A stretch of DNA of 64,000 bases from an uncultured Vibrio sp. (GCA_947504195.1 CANNGN010000003.1:434001-498000); one strand, 5' to 3'. Positions 34,554 through 43,589 are shown, counted from the first letter of the stretch. Translations and numbers: made by a program. The notes: generated from the letters alone by a model not told the origin.

Positions 34554-36158
34554 ATGAAATTAAAAAGTTATCTGGCAATCACGACCATTTCAACCTCCAC
34601 TTTTATGGGGCTCATCGTCACCCTTGCGATTCTAGTGTTACTTCAAAGCTCTCATCAAGACGGTTTTAAAGCTCGAGGACTCGAATTGGCACGAGTTCTC
34701 GCTCACAATCCGATTGTCATTAACGCAGTTAACGCTAAAAACCACAATCAGCCATATGCGCTACAAGACTACATAGAAAACATCCGAAAGAGCACCGATG
34801 CCTCTTACATCGTTGTGGTTGATAAAAACGCCATGAGATTGAGCCACCCCGTCATTGAGCGGTTGGGTAAACACTTTATTGGTGACGACATTTATCCCGC
34901 GTTAGAAAACGGAGACGAATACAGTAGCCTAGCATCGGGGTCACTAGGGGAAGCAATACGGAACTTTTCTCCCATTCGATTAAATGGCGAAGTGATCGGT
35001 GCCATTTGTATCGGCTATTTATCCCAAAAAACGTCGAGCCTACTGTGGCAGAAATTCAGTGATGTTGGCTTGCTGATTGGAGCAGTGTTTTTACTGGGAC
35101 TAGCCACGATCATCGCCTTCGTTTACAAAATTAAGCGCACATTTTTAGACTACGAACCCGAATTTATCGTCAACAAGTTTCGTGAGCATGAGATGATCTT
35201 CGACAGTATTCGCGATGCGATGATAGCCGTCGATAGTGATATGAACATCACCACCATCAATGACAGCGCAATACAACGACTATCGATGGGAGTATCCGAC
35301 CGCTATCATTACGTTAATCACCCTTTGTCTCGTTATTCTGCTGCGTTAAGCCACTTAGTATTATCAAAACAGCACCAGTTTCACCAAGGAGATTTCTCAA
35401 TTGGTAAATTTTCTTATCAAGCCAATATCTATCCAATTGATACACCAAAAGGCCATCTGGGACACGCTATTGTTTTTTTCCCAAACCTCAAGCAAAACGA
35501 GCTAGAGAGAGAAATAAACTCACTTAAAAGTTATACCGAGATTCTGCGCAGTAAAACCCATGAATACTCGAATAAACTAAATGTTATTTCAGGGTTACTT
35601 CAAACTCACAAATACGATGCCGCCATCGACTATATCCAAATGGAAACCGACCGCTATCAACATGTCCTTGGAAGTATCGTCCTTTCAATTACCGATAGTA
35701 CAGTGGCGAGCTTACTGCTAGCGAAGTTTAATAAAGCATCGGAAATCGGAGTTCGATACACCATTGATGGCGATTCGACACTCTCAAACTATGAAAAAGA
35801 CACATCCGAAAAGCTCGTCACCATCATCGGCAATCTGGTCGATAATGCAATCTTAGCAGCGTGGCAAAATCGAGAAACATCAAGCCCAGAGGTCAATATT
35901 TACCTGAGCGACCGAAGTAGCCAGCTAATTATTGAAGTTCAAGACAGTGGTTGTGGAATAAGTTCCACCATCGCTGAACATATTTTGGAGTTTGGCGTCA
36001 GTTCAAAAACAGAAGATGGACAATGTGGTATAGGGTTGTACTTAGTTAAACAACTTGTTGACTACTTCAAGGGAAGCATTGAGTGGGAACGAACGGAAAA
36101 CCAAACTACCCTTTTCAGTATTTATCTAAATAAGAGTGATGTTGAAAACCATGAATAA
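34554..36158 (+). CDS. dcuS: C4-dicarboxylate sensor histidine kinase DcuS
   Basis: This is a CitA/DcuS-family sensor kinase, 534 residues. TM1 is at about 8-30, then a periplasmic PAS-like sensor domain with MRLSHPVIERLGKHFIGDD, matching the E. coli DcuS region RYSHP...GD that binds fumarate. TM2 is at about 168-190, followed by a cytoplasmic PAS and a kinase domain with SKTHEYSNKLNVISGLLQ (phospho-His) and DSGCGISSTI (ATP lid). It should sense C4-dicarboxylates and phosphorylate the next gene's product. ATG at 34554. Its end overlaps dcuR by 8 bases. Confidence 0.9.
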   Translation: MKLKSYLAITTISTSTFMGLIVTLAILVLLQSSHQDGFKARGLELARVLAHNPIVINAVNAKNHNQPYALQDYIENIRKSTDASYIVVVDKNAMRLSHPVIERLGKHFIGDDIYPALENGDEYSSLASGSLGEAIRNFSPIRLNGEVIGAICIGYLSQKTSSLLWQKFSDVGLLIGAVFLLGLATIIAFVYKIKRTFLDYEPEFIVNKFREHEMIFDSIRDAMIAVDSDMNITTINDSAIQRLSMGVSDRYHYVNHPLSRYSAALSHLVLSKQHQFHQGDFSIGKFSYQANIYPIDTPKGHLGHAIVFFPNLKQNELEREINSLKSYTEILRSKTHEYSNKLNVISGLLQTHKYDAAIDYIQMETDRYQHVLGSIVLSITDSTVASLLLAKFNKASEIGVRYTIDGDSTLSNYEKDTSEKLVTIIGNLVDNAILAAWQNRETSSPEVNIYLSDRSSQLIIEVQDSGCGISSTIAEHILEFGVSSKTEDGQCGIGLYLVKQLVDYFKGSIEWERTENQTTLFSIYLNKSDVENHE

Positions 36159-36837
36159 ATACACAGTAATGATTCTAGAAGATGATGTTCGAGCCAGCTA
36201 TACCCTCGAATCGACCATCAATCAACACGCGGAATTTCGAGTGGTTGCAATCAGTGAGCGCTGTTTTGAAGCTCTAGAGCAATTTAAGCTTTATCAACCT
36301 GATTTGGTTTTTATCGACATCACCTTACCCGATGGAAATGGCATTGATGTGATGCGCACACTTCGTGAACAGAATGCGGCATGCGACTTTATTATGACAA
36401 CAGCAGAACGAGACACCGCTGTCATCGAACAGGCCGTTCACCTAGGAGTAAATGACTACCTAGTCAAACCCATACGAATGTCTCGTGTGCATCATGCATT
36501 AGATAATTTTTACCAATACAAACAACGCTTGACCACATCTGAAGCCCCTGATCAGGGCGCGATCGATCAAATTTTGGGGAAAGTTCCTGTAAGTTCTACC
36601 CGAACCACCCCAAAGGGCATCGACGCAACCACACTGGCATCAATGAGAACAATCATTAATAGTGAACAATTGGAAGAATTTTCTGCCAGTGACATTGGAG
36701 AACAAATGAATGTGAGTCGAGTTACGGCTAGGCGGTATCTAGAATTCTTAGAATCGCAAGGCGAAATTCAATTAGTCTTAAAATACAACACGGGCGGGCG
36801 TCCACAAAGGCTGTATCTGCCAACAGTACGATATTGA
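36151..36837 (+). CDS. dcuR: Response regulator DcuR (CitB family)
   Basis: This 228-residue protein has a receiver domain at about 1-125 (phospho-acceptor Asp in YQPDLVFIDITLPDGNGIDV, Lys in NDYLVKPIRM) and a C-terminal CitB-type helix-turn-helix (SASDIGEQMNVSRVTARRYL). It is the cytoplasmic partner of DcuS and likely activates dcuB in response to fumarate, malate or succinate. ATG at 36151 overlaps the dcuS end by 8 bases. An earlier GTG at 36136 is less likely. Confidence 0.9.
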   Translation: MNKYTVMILEDDVRASYTLESTINQHAEFRVVAISERCFEALEQFKLYQPDLVFIDITLPDGNGIDVMRTLREQNAACDFIMTTAERDTAVIEQAVHLGVNDYLVKPIRMSRVHHALDNFYQYKQRLTTSEAPDQGAIDQILGKVPVSSTRTTPKGIDATTLASMRTIINSEQLEEFSASDIGEQMNVSRVTARRYLEFLESQGEIQLVLKYNTGGRPQRLYLPTVRY

Positions 36838-36846
36838 CCTTTAAAG

Positions 36847-36879
36847 TGGTATGACTGCTCACACGCTACAGTCATACCA
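36847..36879. terminator. Hairpin between converging dcuR and cynS
   Basis: A perfect 11-bp stem TGGTATGACTG / CAGTCATACCA with an 11-nt loop occupies the short gap between the two stop codons. There are no strong T-runs. Confidence 0.65.
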
Positions 36880-36894
36880 ATACATTACGCTCAG

Positions 36895-37335
36895 TTACCA
36901 CGCTTTGTAGGGTAGGAATTTACCGTTCATGGTAATCACAACACGATCACCTTTTGGGTCTTCAACTTTATCTACATCCATACTAAAATCGATTGCACTC
37001 ATGATACCGTCGCCAAACTGCTCTTGAATAACTTCTTTTAAGGTATCACCATACACGCCAACGACTTCATATAGTCGGTATATCAATGGATCTTGTGGCA
37101 CAGATTGATCCCAAGTCTTCGTTGGGTAAGCAGTAAGTGCTGCATTCGCTCCCTCCGGTAATTCAAGAAAAGCACAAAGCTTATCTGCAATATCCTTCGG
37201 CATACTATTCATTCCTAAGCACGCTGAAGTCACCCATACACATCCCATACCCAATTCATCAGAGATTGCTTGCCATGATAAGTTGCGCTCATGTTTAGCT
37301 ATTACTATTGCCTCTACGACTTCTTCCTTTTTCAT
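36895..37335 (-). CDS. cynS: Cyanate hydratase (cyanase)
   Basis: This enzyme breaks down cyanate with bicarbonate to ammonia and CO2, as a cytoplasmic decamer. It has 146 residues (E. coli 156). The C-terminal catalytic region PLIYRLYEVVGVYGDTLKEV keeps the catalytic Arg and Glu (R..E), and the Ser in GDGIMSAIDFSMDV is present. The N-terminal half is the usual helix-turn-helix-like dimerisation domain. There is no adjacent cynT carbonic anhydrase or cynR regulator, so it stands alone. A good ribosome site AGGAGA precedes the ATG. Confidence 0.93.
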   Translation of the reverse strand: MKKEEVVEAIVIAKHERNLSWQAISDELGMGCVWVTSACLGMNSMPKDIADKLCAFLELPEGANAALTAYPTKTWDQSVPQDPLIYRLYEVVGVYGDTLKEVIQEQFGDGIMSAIDFSMDVDKVEDPKGDRVVITMNGKFLPYKAW

Positions 37336-37663
37336 TTCATCTCCTTATGTATCAATACACTGATATCTAGTACCACCAAAAACCGAAGCAAACCACGTGC
37401 CATTTATAGGATAATAAAAGCTATAAATAACAACATGTTACATAGCAATAATGTGTCGTTTTGAATGAAAATTCAGAAGTTGGGCAATATTGCACTTTTA
37501 TGGTCACAACGCGGTATAATATATTGCCAACGCGCCATGACAATGTGCTCTATTTATGGGCTAATCCTTCTCATGAAAAGTATGAGCTAGAGTCTATTAG
37601 TGAGGAGTTGGTTCCATCAAGCAACACCAATCAGGATATTCCTCAACTTCGGAAAAAACAGCG
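37336..37663. other. Gene-poor stretch between cynS and the isochorismatase-like gene
   Basis: About 330 bases between divergent genes. It contains an unremarkable open frame (37461-37670, 69 codons) without ribosome site or recognisable family, which I do not accept as a gene. Promoters of both neighbours should be here; none is clear by eye. Confidence 0.4.
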
Positions 37664-38227
37664 ATGTTAGAAATTATGAAAGAAGAAAAAGAAGTCTTAT
37701 TAATTATCGATATGCAAGTCGGATGTTTTAAAACGCCAAGGTACGACAGTGATGGGGTTATTTCTAGAATCAATCAAGTTTCGCAATATTTCCGACTAAA
37801 CAATATTCCTGTCGTTTTTATCCAACACAATGGCGTTAAAGAAGACTATTTGTTGCCTGGAACAAACGACTTTGACATCGTTAAAGAACTCGTTATTGAT
37901 TCCAAAGATTATATTATTGAGAAGAAAGCCAACGGTGCATTTTACAAAACAAAGTTAAAAGAGCTACTCGATGAACTCGATGTCAGTATGCTTTATATTA
38001 CTGGACTAGCGACTGATTTTTGCGTCAATGCAACGATTCATTCCGCACTGGTAAGTGACTATAATATCGTTGTTATTTCCGACTGCCACACCACGGCAGA
38101 CAAAATCGACTTTCAAGCCCGTGATATTATTCGTTATCACAATTTCATTTGGTCAAACCTCACGCCAACGCAAGGAACGATCCAATTAAAAAATCATCTC
38201 GACGTAATCTCTGCCTTAACTATTTGA
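37664..38227 (+). CDS. Isochorismatase-like cysteine hydrolase
   Basis: This 187-residue protein belongs to the isochorismatase/nicotinamidase family. The catalytic Asp is in LLIIDMQVGCF, the Lys in EKKANGAFYKT, and the catalytic Cys in GLATDFCVNATIHSAL; all three are present. It should hydrolyse a small amide or related bond in the cytoplasm, for example a ureide, carbamate-like compound or nicotinamide analogue. It is next to cyanase but divergent from it, so a link to cyanate or carbamate nitrogen use is speculative. An ATG four codons later (37676) is a possible start. Confidence 0.83.
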   Translation: MLEIMKEEKEVLLIIDMQVGCFKTPRYDSDGVISRINQVSQYFRLNNIPVVFIQHNGVKEDYLLPGTNDFDIVKELVIDSKDYIIEKKANGAFYKTKLKELLDELDVSMLYITGLATDFCVNATIHSALVSDYNIVVISDCHTTADKIDFQARDIIRYHNFIWSNLTPTQGTIQLKNHLDVISALTI

Positions 38228-38477
38228 GATTCGGTTAGCAACATTTCGTCATTTTCTTGCTCCATTTAGTTCACACGAATGAACCTGACATCGAAGCACA
38301 TCTGTTTTAGAGGACAGTGATATTAGTAACTTAATAAGATTAGATATACCAGAGAACTAAGAACGAGATAAATCTGTTATAGGTAAGACAATTTCGACCT
38401 ACAAGCTTGAATTTCCAACCTAAAATAACTATTTTATTTCAATAACGTACGTTTTTCACAATAGATATGGTGCAACT
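38228..38477. other. Upstream region of the yjf operon
   Basis: About 250 bases holding the promoter of the seven-gene yjf-type operon. I see no sigma-54 (GG-N10-GC) element like that of the classical psp promoter, no clear hairpin and no gene. Confidence 0.4.
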
Positions 38478-38879
38478 ATGATTTGTCAATCTCCAGATCT
38501 AATCTCAGCGCTTAGTGAGCATGATGGTTGGGTAGTTAAAGAAAACGAAAATACAGTCGTCATTACCAACGAAGATAACATCGAGGCTTTCCTCGCCATA
38601 TCAGGTGAGCAGATTCTCGTTGAGGTTCTTTTATTTGGTAAAGACCAAGTGAACAACCCTCAAGCACTTAACGATTACGTGCTAAAGACACATAAAATGT
38701 TCCCTCTTACCACCGTCGGCATCAACGAAATTGGAGGTGATGAATACTATGTTGCTTTTGGATCTCTTTCCTCTCAATCCAAACTAGAAAGTGTCGTAAT
38801 TGAAGTCGCCACCTTGTTTCGTAACGTCGAAGCATTCATTGAATTATATCAAGAGTTTTTAACGGAGAGCGGGCAATGA
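38478..38879 (+). CDS. yjfI: YjfI-family protein (DUF2170)
   Basis: This is a small cytoplasmic protein of 133 residues of the DUF2170/YjfI family, without membrane segments or known catalytic motifs. The family occurs almost always directly in front of a PspA-like gene, as here, and its C-terminus (EAFIELYQEFL) overlaps the next start by 4 bases. The biochemical role is unknown; co-occurrence suggests an adaptor for the PspA-family partner. It heads the operon yjfI-pspA-channel-yjfK-yjfL-yjfM-yjfC. Confidence 0.85.
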   Translation: MICQSPDLISALSEHDGWVVKENENTVVITNEDNIEAFLAISGEQILVEVLLFGKDQVNNPQALNDYVLKTHKMFPLTTVGINEIGGDEYYVAFGSLSSQSKLESVVIEVATLFRNVEAFIELYQEFLTESGQ

Positions 38880-39559
38880 GCGTTTGGAAAAAACTATTCT
38901 CTGCGGTAAAAGGCGGAGCAAATGAAGCAGCAGAATCGATAGCGGATAACCAAGCATTGCGTATTCTCGACCAAGAGATTCGAGAAGCAAAATCAGAGTT
39001 ACGACGTTCAGATGAAGCTTTAGTTAGCATTATTGCTAAGCGTAAATTATCACAAAATAAAGTAGACGCGTTTACTCAAAGTATTACTGAATACGAAAAC
39101 CACACCCGCTCAGCGATGGAAAAAGGTCAACAAGAACTGGCGTTAGAGTGTGCGCAAAAAGTGGCTAACTTAAAGAATGAACAAGAAGCCGAAAATACGT
39201 ACTTAGAGCAGTTCAAGGCGTCCGCTGCCAGCATGAGTTCAAATATTGCACAAGCAAAAGATAAGCTGCGTCAATTAGAACAACAGGTTGATGTCGTCAA
39301 AGCAAACGAAGCGGTTCAGAAAGCTCAATCTGCGGTTTCCGCAACCAATGTGGGCGCGAATGCGAAAATGCACACAGCCGTAGAATCTCTAGATCGAATC
39401 AAGAAGCGTCAGGAAGAACGGTCAGCGCAACTTGAGGCCGCAGCTGAAATGGCCGACGAAGCCTCTGGCAGTTCTTTAGACAAGAAACTAGCAGAAGCGG
39501 GGATCACATCGAGTTCATCATCAGCAGAAGATGAGTTAGCTCGTATTCTTGGAAAATAA
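38876..39559 (+). CDS. yjfJ: PspA/IM30-family protein (YjfJ)
   Basis: This is a 227-residue, highly charged coiled-coil protein of the PspA/Vipp1 (ESCRT-III-like) superfamily. The N-terminal amphipathic helix MSVWKKLFSAVKGGANEAAE can bind membrane. Long helices follow with the family pattern ALRILDQEIREAKSELRRSD. Such proteins coat and stabilise stressed inner membrane. The C-terminal region is Ser/Ala/Glu-rich, ending EDELARILGK. It is coupled to yjfI by a 4-base overlap and followed by a stem-loop before the channel gene. Confidence 0.9.
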   Translation: MSVWKKLFSAVKGGANEAAESIADNQALRILDQEIREAKSELRRSDEALVSIIAKRKLSQNKVDAFTQSITEYENHTRSAMEKGQQELALECAQKVANLKNEQEAENTYLEQFKASAASMSSNIAQAKDKLRQLEQQVDVVKANEAVQKAQSAVSATNVGANAKMHTAVESLDRIKKRQEERSAQLEAAAEMADEASGSSLDKKLAEAGITSSSSSAEDELARILGK

Positions 39560-39573
39560 ACTGCCGTTTGAGA

Positions 39574-39603
39574 AATGAGAGCGCCTAAACAGGTGCTTTC
39601 ATT
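39574..39603 (+). terminator. Stem-loop between the PspA-like and channel genes
   Basis: AATGAGAGCGCCT can pair with AGGTGCTTTCATT around the loop AAAC (13 pairs including two G-T). It has no T-run, so it may be an attenuator or mRNA-stability element that sets different levels of the first two genes. Confidence 0.55.
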
Positions 39604-39662
39604 GATTCTACACATGCCATAAAAATGTTCCTATCGAGCGTTTTTTACAAGAGGGAACGGAT

Positions 39663-40688
39663 ATGTCGCTATGGTTGGCTGTTCGCCAATGGACGGTTCG
39701 TCACTTAGGTCAATTAACAGGAAAAAACCTTGTTATCTTGCTCGTGAGCTATATCTCTGCAAGTTGGGGATTACTGTACCTCACTGGAGAGTCAGACCTT
39801 ACTCATTCATTCAGTGTTTTCATCTATTATTTAGTCGTAACGGCTTCTACGGTTGGGTATGGCGATTTTTCTCCCACCACCGACATGGGCAAATGGGTCA
39901 CATTGCTCTTTGTTATCCCTGTCGGATTAGGAATATTTGCGATAGTTGTTGGTCAAGTTGCTAGTGTGTTAGTGGAGTCTTGGCGAAAAGGAATCAAAGG
40001 TAAGCGGAGCCTTAAAATGAAAGATCACATATTGGTACTTGGGTGGAACGAGAAGCGCACATTAAACATGCTCGACATGTTATTGCATGAAGAAAAAAAT
40101 AAACGCCCGATAGTATTGTGCACCAACGCAGAAATAGAAAACCCGCTACCTGGTGTCATTGAATTTGTCTCTGTCCCAAGTTATGTCGATAGCACAGAAA
40201 TGGCACGTTCAGGCATCGCTCACGCCAGTGTTATCATTATCGACACCCCTGAAGACGATGTAACATTGAGCGCTGCGTTATTTGTGAGCGGACAAAATAC
40301 CAATGCCCATATCTTGGCATACTTCAACAACGAAGAGCTAAGTAATCTGCTCAAAACCCATTGTCCAAATGTAGAATGTATTCCTTCAGTATCAGTAGAG
40401 ATGCTCGCTAAATCTGCGATTGACCCCGGGTCTAGCTCTCTTCATCAAGAGCTACTCAGTACGACGACCGGCATGACTCAATATTCAGTGGTTTATCCTG
40501 ATAATGGTTCAACTACCTTCGACATTCTGTTCCATGCTTTTAAGAAGCAACATGACGCGATCCTCATTGCTGTAGATGGTGGGAATGGCCTTCAAATCAA
40601 CCCTGGTTTAAGTACTGAGGTTAACCAAGGTATGACTCTATTTTATATCTCGGATGAACGTATTGCTGATGTCAATTGGCCGAAGTAG
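39663..40688 (+). CDS. Two-TM potassium-type ion channel with RCK domain
   Basis: This is a 341-residue ion channel. TM1 is at about 22-40, the pore helix and selectivity filter TVGYGDF at 63-69, and TM2 at about 76-102. A cytoplasmic Rossmann-type RCK (TrkA-N) domain starts at KDHILVLGWNEKRTLNMLDM and covers about 118-245, with a small C-terminal domain after it. The filter is canonical for K+ selectivity. E. coli yjfIJKLMC has no channel at this position; related operons in marine gammaproteobacteria often do. It probably responds to a nucleotide or ion through RCK and links membrane stress to K+ flow; that link is inference. Confidence 0.88.
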   Translation: MSLWLAVRQWTVRHLGQLTGKNLVILLVSYISASWGLLYLTGESDLTHSFSVFIYYLVVTASTVGYGDFSPTTDMGKWVTLLFVIPVGLGIFAIVVGQVASVLVESWRKGIKGKRSLKMKDHILVLGWNEKRTLNMLDMLLHEEKNKRPIVLCTNAEIENPLPGVIEFVSVPSYVDSTEMARSGIAHASVIIIDTPEDDVTLSAALFVSGQNTNAHILAYFNNEELSNLLKTHCPNVECIPSVSVEMLAKSAIDPGSSSLHQELLSTTTGMTQYSVVYPDNGSTTFDILFHAFKKQHDAILIAVDGGNGLQINPGLSTEVNQGMTLFYISDERIADVNWPK

Positions 40689-40696
40689 GAAAGACA

Positions 40697-41329
40697 ATGT
40701 TTGATTGGTTGAAAAAGAAAGAACAGAAAACTCAGCCCGAAAGCGCGCCTGAAGTGCTCGGGATGCGTTTAGGTGGCGCGATTGAGCTCGACGATTTGAA
40801 ATTTCGTCTTATTGAGGACTCATTAACGATTGAAGGTGCGGCTCGAACTCAGATAATTAAAGCCGTGGGCGTTGTCGAACTCGACGGGCAAACTCGGTTA
40901 CTGCGTTATTATACTGATGACGATGGCTATTTTCAGGTTTTGCAAAACGGTACAACCGACGCTGATATCGTTGAAGTGAAATTGGTTTATTTTTACGAAA
41001 CCAAGCCTATCGACACCGATACTCAGTGGGAAGCTTGGCTATCCACCCATTTAGTGGCTGCCAACCAATCTCTGGATGACCAAGTATTTTACAAAGCTTG
41101 GGATAATGAACGCCCTGTCGCGATGACAGAAAAAACATGGTTTGAAGATGGAAGCATAAGCGCCACCGATCAATTTGCAATGGTATATGAAAGAGAAGTT
41201 ACCCCAGAGTTGTTTGAAGGGTTGCAAGTCATCGCTGAAGAAAAAGTTGAAAATAATCAATTACAAAGGAGCATCGTACTGAGCACAAGTATCGATGTTT
41301 CCCCAACAGATTTCAGAGTCATTGGTTAA
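40697..41329 (+). CDS. yjfK: YjfK-family protein (DUF2491)
   Basis: This 210-residue cytoplasmic protein of DUF2491 is rich in beta strands (GMRLGGAIELDDLKFRLIED at the start of the conserved region). It has no membrane segments and no recognised catalytic motif. ATG at 40697 has AGGAAAG upstream and gives the family's MFDWLKKK beginning; an earlier ATG at 40676 overlaps the channel gene. It is always found between PspA-like and DUF350 genes, so it probably works with them. Function unknown. Confidence 0.85.
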   Translation: MFDWLKKKEQKTQPESAPEVLGMRLGGAIELDDLKFRLIEDSLTIEGAARTQIIKAVGVVELDGQTRLLRYYTDDDGYFQVLQNGTTDADIVEVKLVYFYETKPIDTDTQWEAWLSTHLVAANQSLDDQVFYKAWDNERPVAMTEKTWFEDGSISATDQFAMVYEREVTPELFEGLQVIAEEKVENNQLQRSIVLSTSIDVSPTDFRVIG

Positions 41330-41371
41330 TAATGATTTTAGATTAAGACTACATTTATCAAAGGAGTTAGC

Positions 41372-41788
41372 ATGCAATTACTCATAGATTCTATTGGGAA
41401 CATCGGAGCATTTTTACTCTACTTTATTGTCTCATTGGGATTTTTATTACTCTTTAAAGTCGTTTACGTTCGCATCACACCGTACGATGAATGGGCACTG
41501 ATTAAAGATGGAAAAAATATCTCAGCTGCCATTGCACTTGGTGGTTCGATCTTAGGCTATTGTTTGGCCATTTCTGGTGCCGCAAGTAACTCGGTCAATA
41601 TTGTTGATTTTGCCGTCTGGGGTGTTGTGGCCTTACTGGCTCAAATTATGGCGTTCTTCATCGTTCGCTTTACGTTTATGCCTAAGATCTCTGAACGAAT
41701 TGAATTAGGTGAAATCCCGGCGGGTATCGTCATGGCTGCGACATCAGTGTCGGTTGGATTATTGAACGCCGCCTGCATGACTTACTAA
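41372..41788 (+). CDS. yjfL: YjfL-family membrane protein (DUF350)
   Basis: This is a small inner-membrane protein, 138 residues with four hydrophobic segments, containing the two-part DUF350 repeat (FLLYFIVSLGFLLLFKVVYV, and later GSILGYCLAISGAASNS). AAAGGAG is a strong ribosome site. DUF350 proteins recur with ATP-grasp YjfC and lipoprotein YjfM; their activity is not known. Size and topology are normal. Confidence 0.87.
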   Translation: MQLLIDSIGNIGAFLLYFIVSLGFLLLFKVVYVRITPYDEWALIKDGKNISAAIALGGSILGYCLAISGAASNSVNIVDFAVWGVVALLAQIMAFFIVRFTFMPKISERIELGEIPAGIVMAATSVSVGLLNAACMTY

Positions 41789-41804
41789 TAGGGAGATTGT
41801 GAGG

Positions 41805-42419
41805 ATGAAAAAAACCAAACACATTTCTCTCGATAGAATGCGCAAAACATGGCGTCCTTTCGCGCAGAACACACTGTCTGTCGCAGTTGTATCTGCAATG
41901 ATCGCTGGTTGTGGTGACTCTGAAGAAGCAGTGATTTACCAACATGTCGATGATTGTATTAGTGATAACCCTGATTTTGCTCAACAATGTAAAGCAGCTT
42001 ACGAATACGCGTTAGAAGAAGCCAGCCGAACTGGGCCAAAATACAATACTGAAAACGAATGTATTCAAGAATTTGGCAACAACTCTTGTGTTCAAGTTAA
42101 CAACTCGAGTTGGTTCATGCCAGCCATGACCGGCTTTATGTTTGCTCGTATGATGAACAATAATCGCCCATATTACTCACAGCCGATGTATTACTCACGT
42201 TATCCCGGCAGTATTTTTTATGATCGCTGGGTCACGTCTGATGGATACGATTACGGCTCGAGTAAATCTCGCCGCTCGACCATTAAAATTGGCAAAGATC
42301 AGATTAAGCCTAAACCAACCACTACCCGAACCATGTCTCGTGGTGGATTTGGTTCAACGGTATCGGCGAAATCAAGTTGGAGCAGCAGTAAGTCGAAGAG
42401 CAAAAGTTGGGGTGGTTAA
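41805..42419 (+). CDS. yjfM: YjfM-family lipoprotein-like protein (DUF1190)
   Basis: This 204-residue protein has an N-terminal export signal with a lipobox-like AMIAGC near residue 36, so it may be a lipoprotein after a long n-region. The DUF1190 body has conserved Cys residues (DDCISDNPDFAQQCKAAY, ENECIQEFGNNSC). The C-terminal half is low-complexity, Tyr/Arg/Met- then Ser/Lys-rich, ending in SSSKSKSKSWGG. ATG at 41805 is preferred over GTG at 41799. It is 3 bases ahead of the ATP-grasp gene. Related E. coli YjfM has the same layout. Function unknown. Confidence 0.82.
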   Translation: MKKTKHISLDRMRKTWRPFAQNTLSVAVVSAMIAGCGDSEEAVIYQHVDDCISDNPDFAQQCKAAYEYALEEASRTGPKYNTENECIQEFGNNSCVQVNNSSWFMPAMTGFMFARMMNNNRPYYSQPMYYSRYPGSIFYDRWVTSDGYDYGSSKSRRSTIKIGKDQIKPKPTTTRTMSRGGFGSTVSAKSSWSSSKSKSKSWGG

Positions 42420-42422
42420 TTT

Positions 42423-43589
42423 ATGCTGAGAGTTAGCGCAAAAGAGAGAAAGCACTGGAAAGCGCTAGCCAAGGAGTATGGGTTTGGTTTTCATTCTGTT
42501 TACGAAGACCCATATTGGGATGAAACGGCCTACTATCAGTTTACGCTCGAACAAATCGAGAAAGACATTGAAGATCCAACTGAAGAAATCCACCAAATGT
42601 GCTTACAAGTGGTGGATAAAGTGGTCTCCGATGACTATTGGTTACAAAAATTCCAAATTCCAGAACCCATGTGGGAAAATGTCTTAACGTCGTGGAAACA
42701 AAAAGAGTCATCATTATATTCACGACTGGATTTTGCCTATGATGGAAAAGGCGCAGCAAAGTTATATGAAAATAACGCCGATACGCCGACCTCTTTATAT
42801 GAAACTGGATTTTGGCAATGGCTGTGGCTTGAAGATATGGTCGACAGTCAGCAAATTAGGCGCGATGCTGACCAATTTAATTTGCTTCAAGAACTACTCA
42901 TCGAACGTTTCCATAAGCTCGCACTGCAACAACCAGGTCAAACCCTACACTTTAGTTGCTGTAAAGATACCGTCGAAGACAGGGGCACAGTGCAATACAT
43001 CGAAGACTGTGCCTTGGAAGCAGGCTTATCAACCGCTTTTGTGTTTACTGAAGATATCGGCCTCAATAATAAAAATGAATTTGTTGATTTGAATGATCAT
43101 GCGATTCGTTGGATGTTTAAGCTCTATCCGTGGGAGTTTATGTTCAGGGAGCAATATGCATCGAACTTGAAAGAAGCCAAAGTCAATTGGCTCGAACCAA
43201 TGTGGAAATCCATCATCAGTAATAAGGCGCTACTGCCGTTACTATGGAAAATGTTTCCAAATCACCCGAATTTAATTCCCGCCTTCTTCCCTGATGACAA
43301 GCAAATTAGCACCTTAGGTGACTATGTCATTAAACCACTTTTCGCACGTGAAGGGGCCAATATTTCAATTGTGGAAAAAGGAAAGAAAACGCTGGAAACC
43401 GATGGTCCATACGGTGAAGAAGGTGTGATCTATCAGGCATATCATCCATTACCAAAATTTGGCGACAGCTATACGTTAATCGGCAGTTGGTTAGTCAACG
43501 ATAGACCAGCAGGAATGTCGATCCGAGAAGACACATCAAGAGTCACACAAGATCTGTCGCGTTATATTCCGCATATTATTTTAGATTAA
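42423..43589 (+). CDS. yjfC: YjfC-type ATP-grasp ligase (glutathionylspermidine synthase-like)
   Basis: This 388-residue protein corresponds to the C-terminal ATP-grasp synthetase domain of glutathionylspermidine synthase, without the N-terminal amidase domain. Visible features include FAYDGKGAAKLYENNADTPT, KPLFAREGANISIVEKG (ATP-grasp Lys/Arg region) and the end SWLVNDRPAGMSIREDTSRV. It likely joins a carboxylate to an amine with ATP, but lone YjfC homologues are not proven to make glutathionylspermidine; a peptide tag or modification of an operon partner is possible. It is cytoplasmic and last in the operon. Confidence 0.86.
   Translation: MLRVSAKERKHWKALAKEYGFGFHSVYEDPYWDETAYYQFTLEQIEKDIEDPTEEIHQMCLQVVDKVVSDDYWLQKFQIPEPMWENVLTSWKQKESSLYSRLDFAYDGKGAAKLYENNADTPTSLYETGFWQWLWLEDMVDSQQIRRDADQFNLLQELLIERFHKLALQQPGQTLHFSCCKDTVEDRGTVQYIEDCALEAGLSTAFVFTEDIGLNNKNEFVDLNDHAIRWMFKLYPWEFMFREQYASNLKEAKVNWLEPMWKSIISNKALLPLLWKMFPNHPNLIPAFFPDDKQISTLGDYVIKPLFAREGANISIVEKGKKTLETDGPYGEEGVIYQAYHPLPKFGDSYTLIGSWLVNDRPAGMSIREDTSRVTQDLSRYIPHIILD

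Noticed and set aside
37461..37670. Open frame of 69 codons upstream of the isochorismatase-like gene
   Set aside because: No ribosome site, no recognisable family, and it overlaps the start of a well-supported gene.
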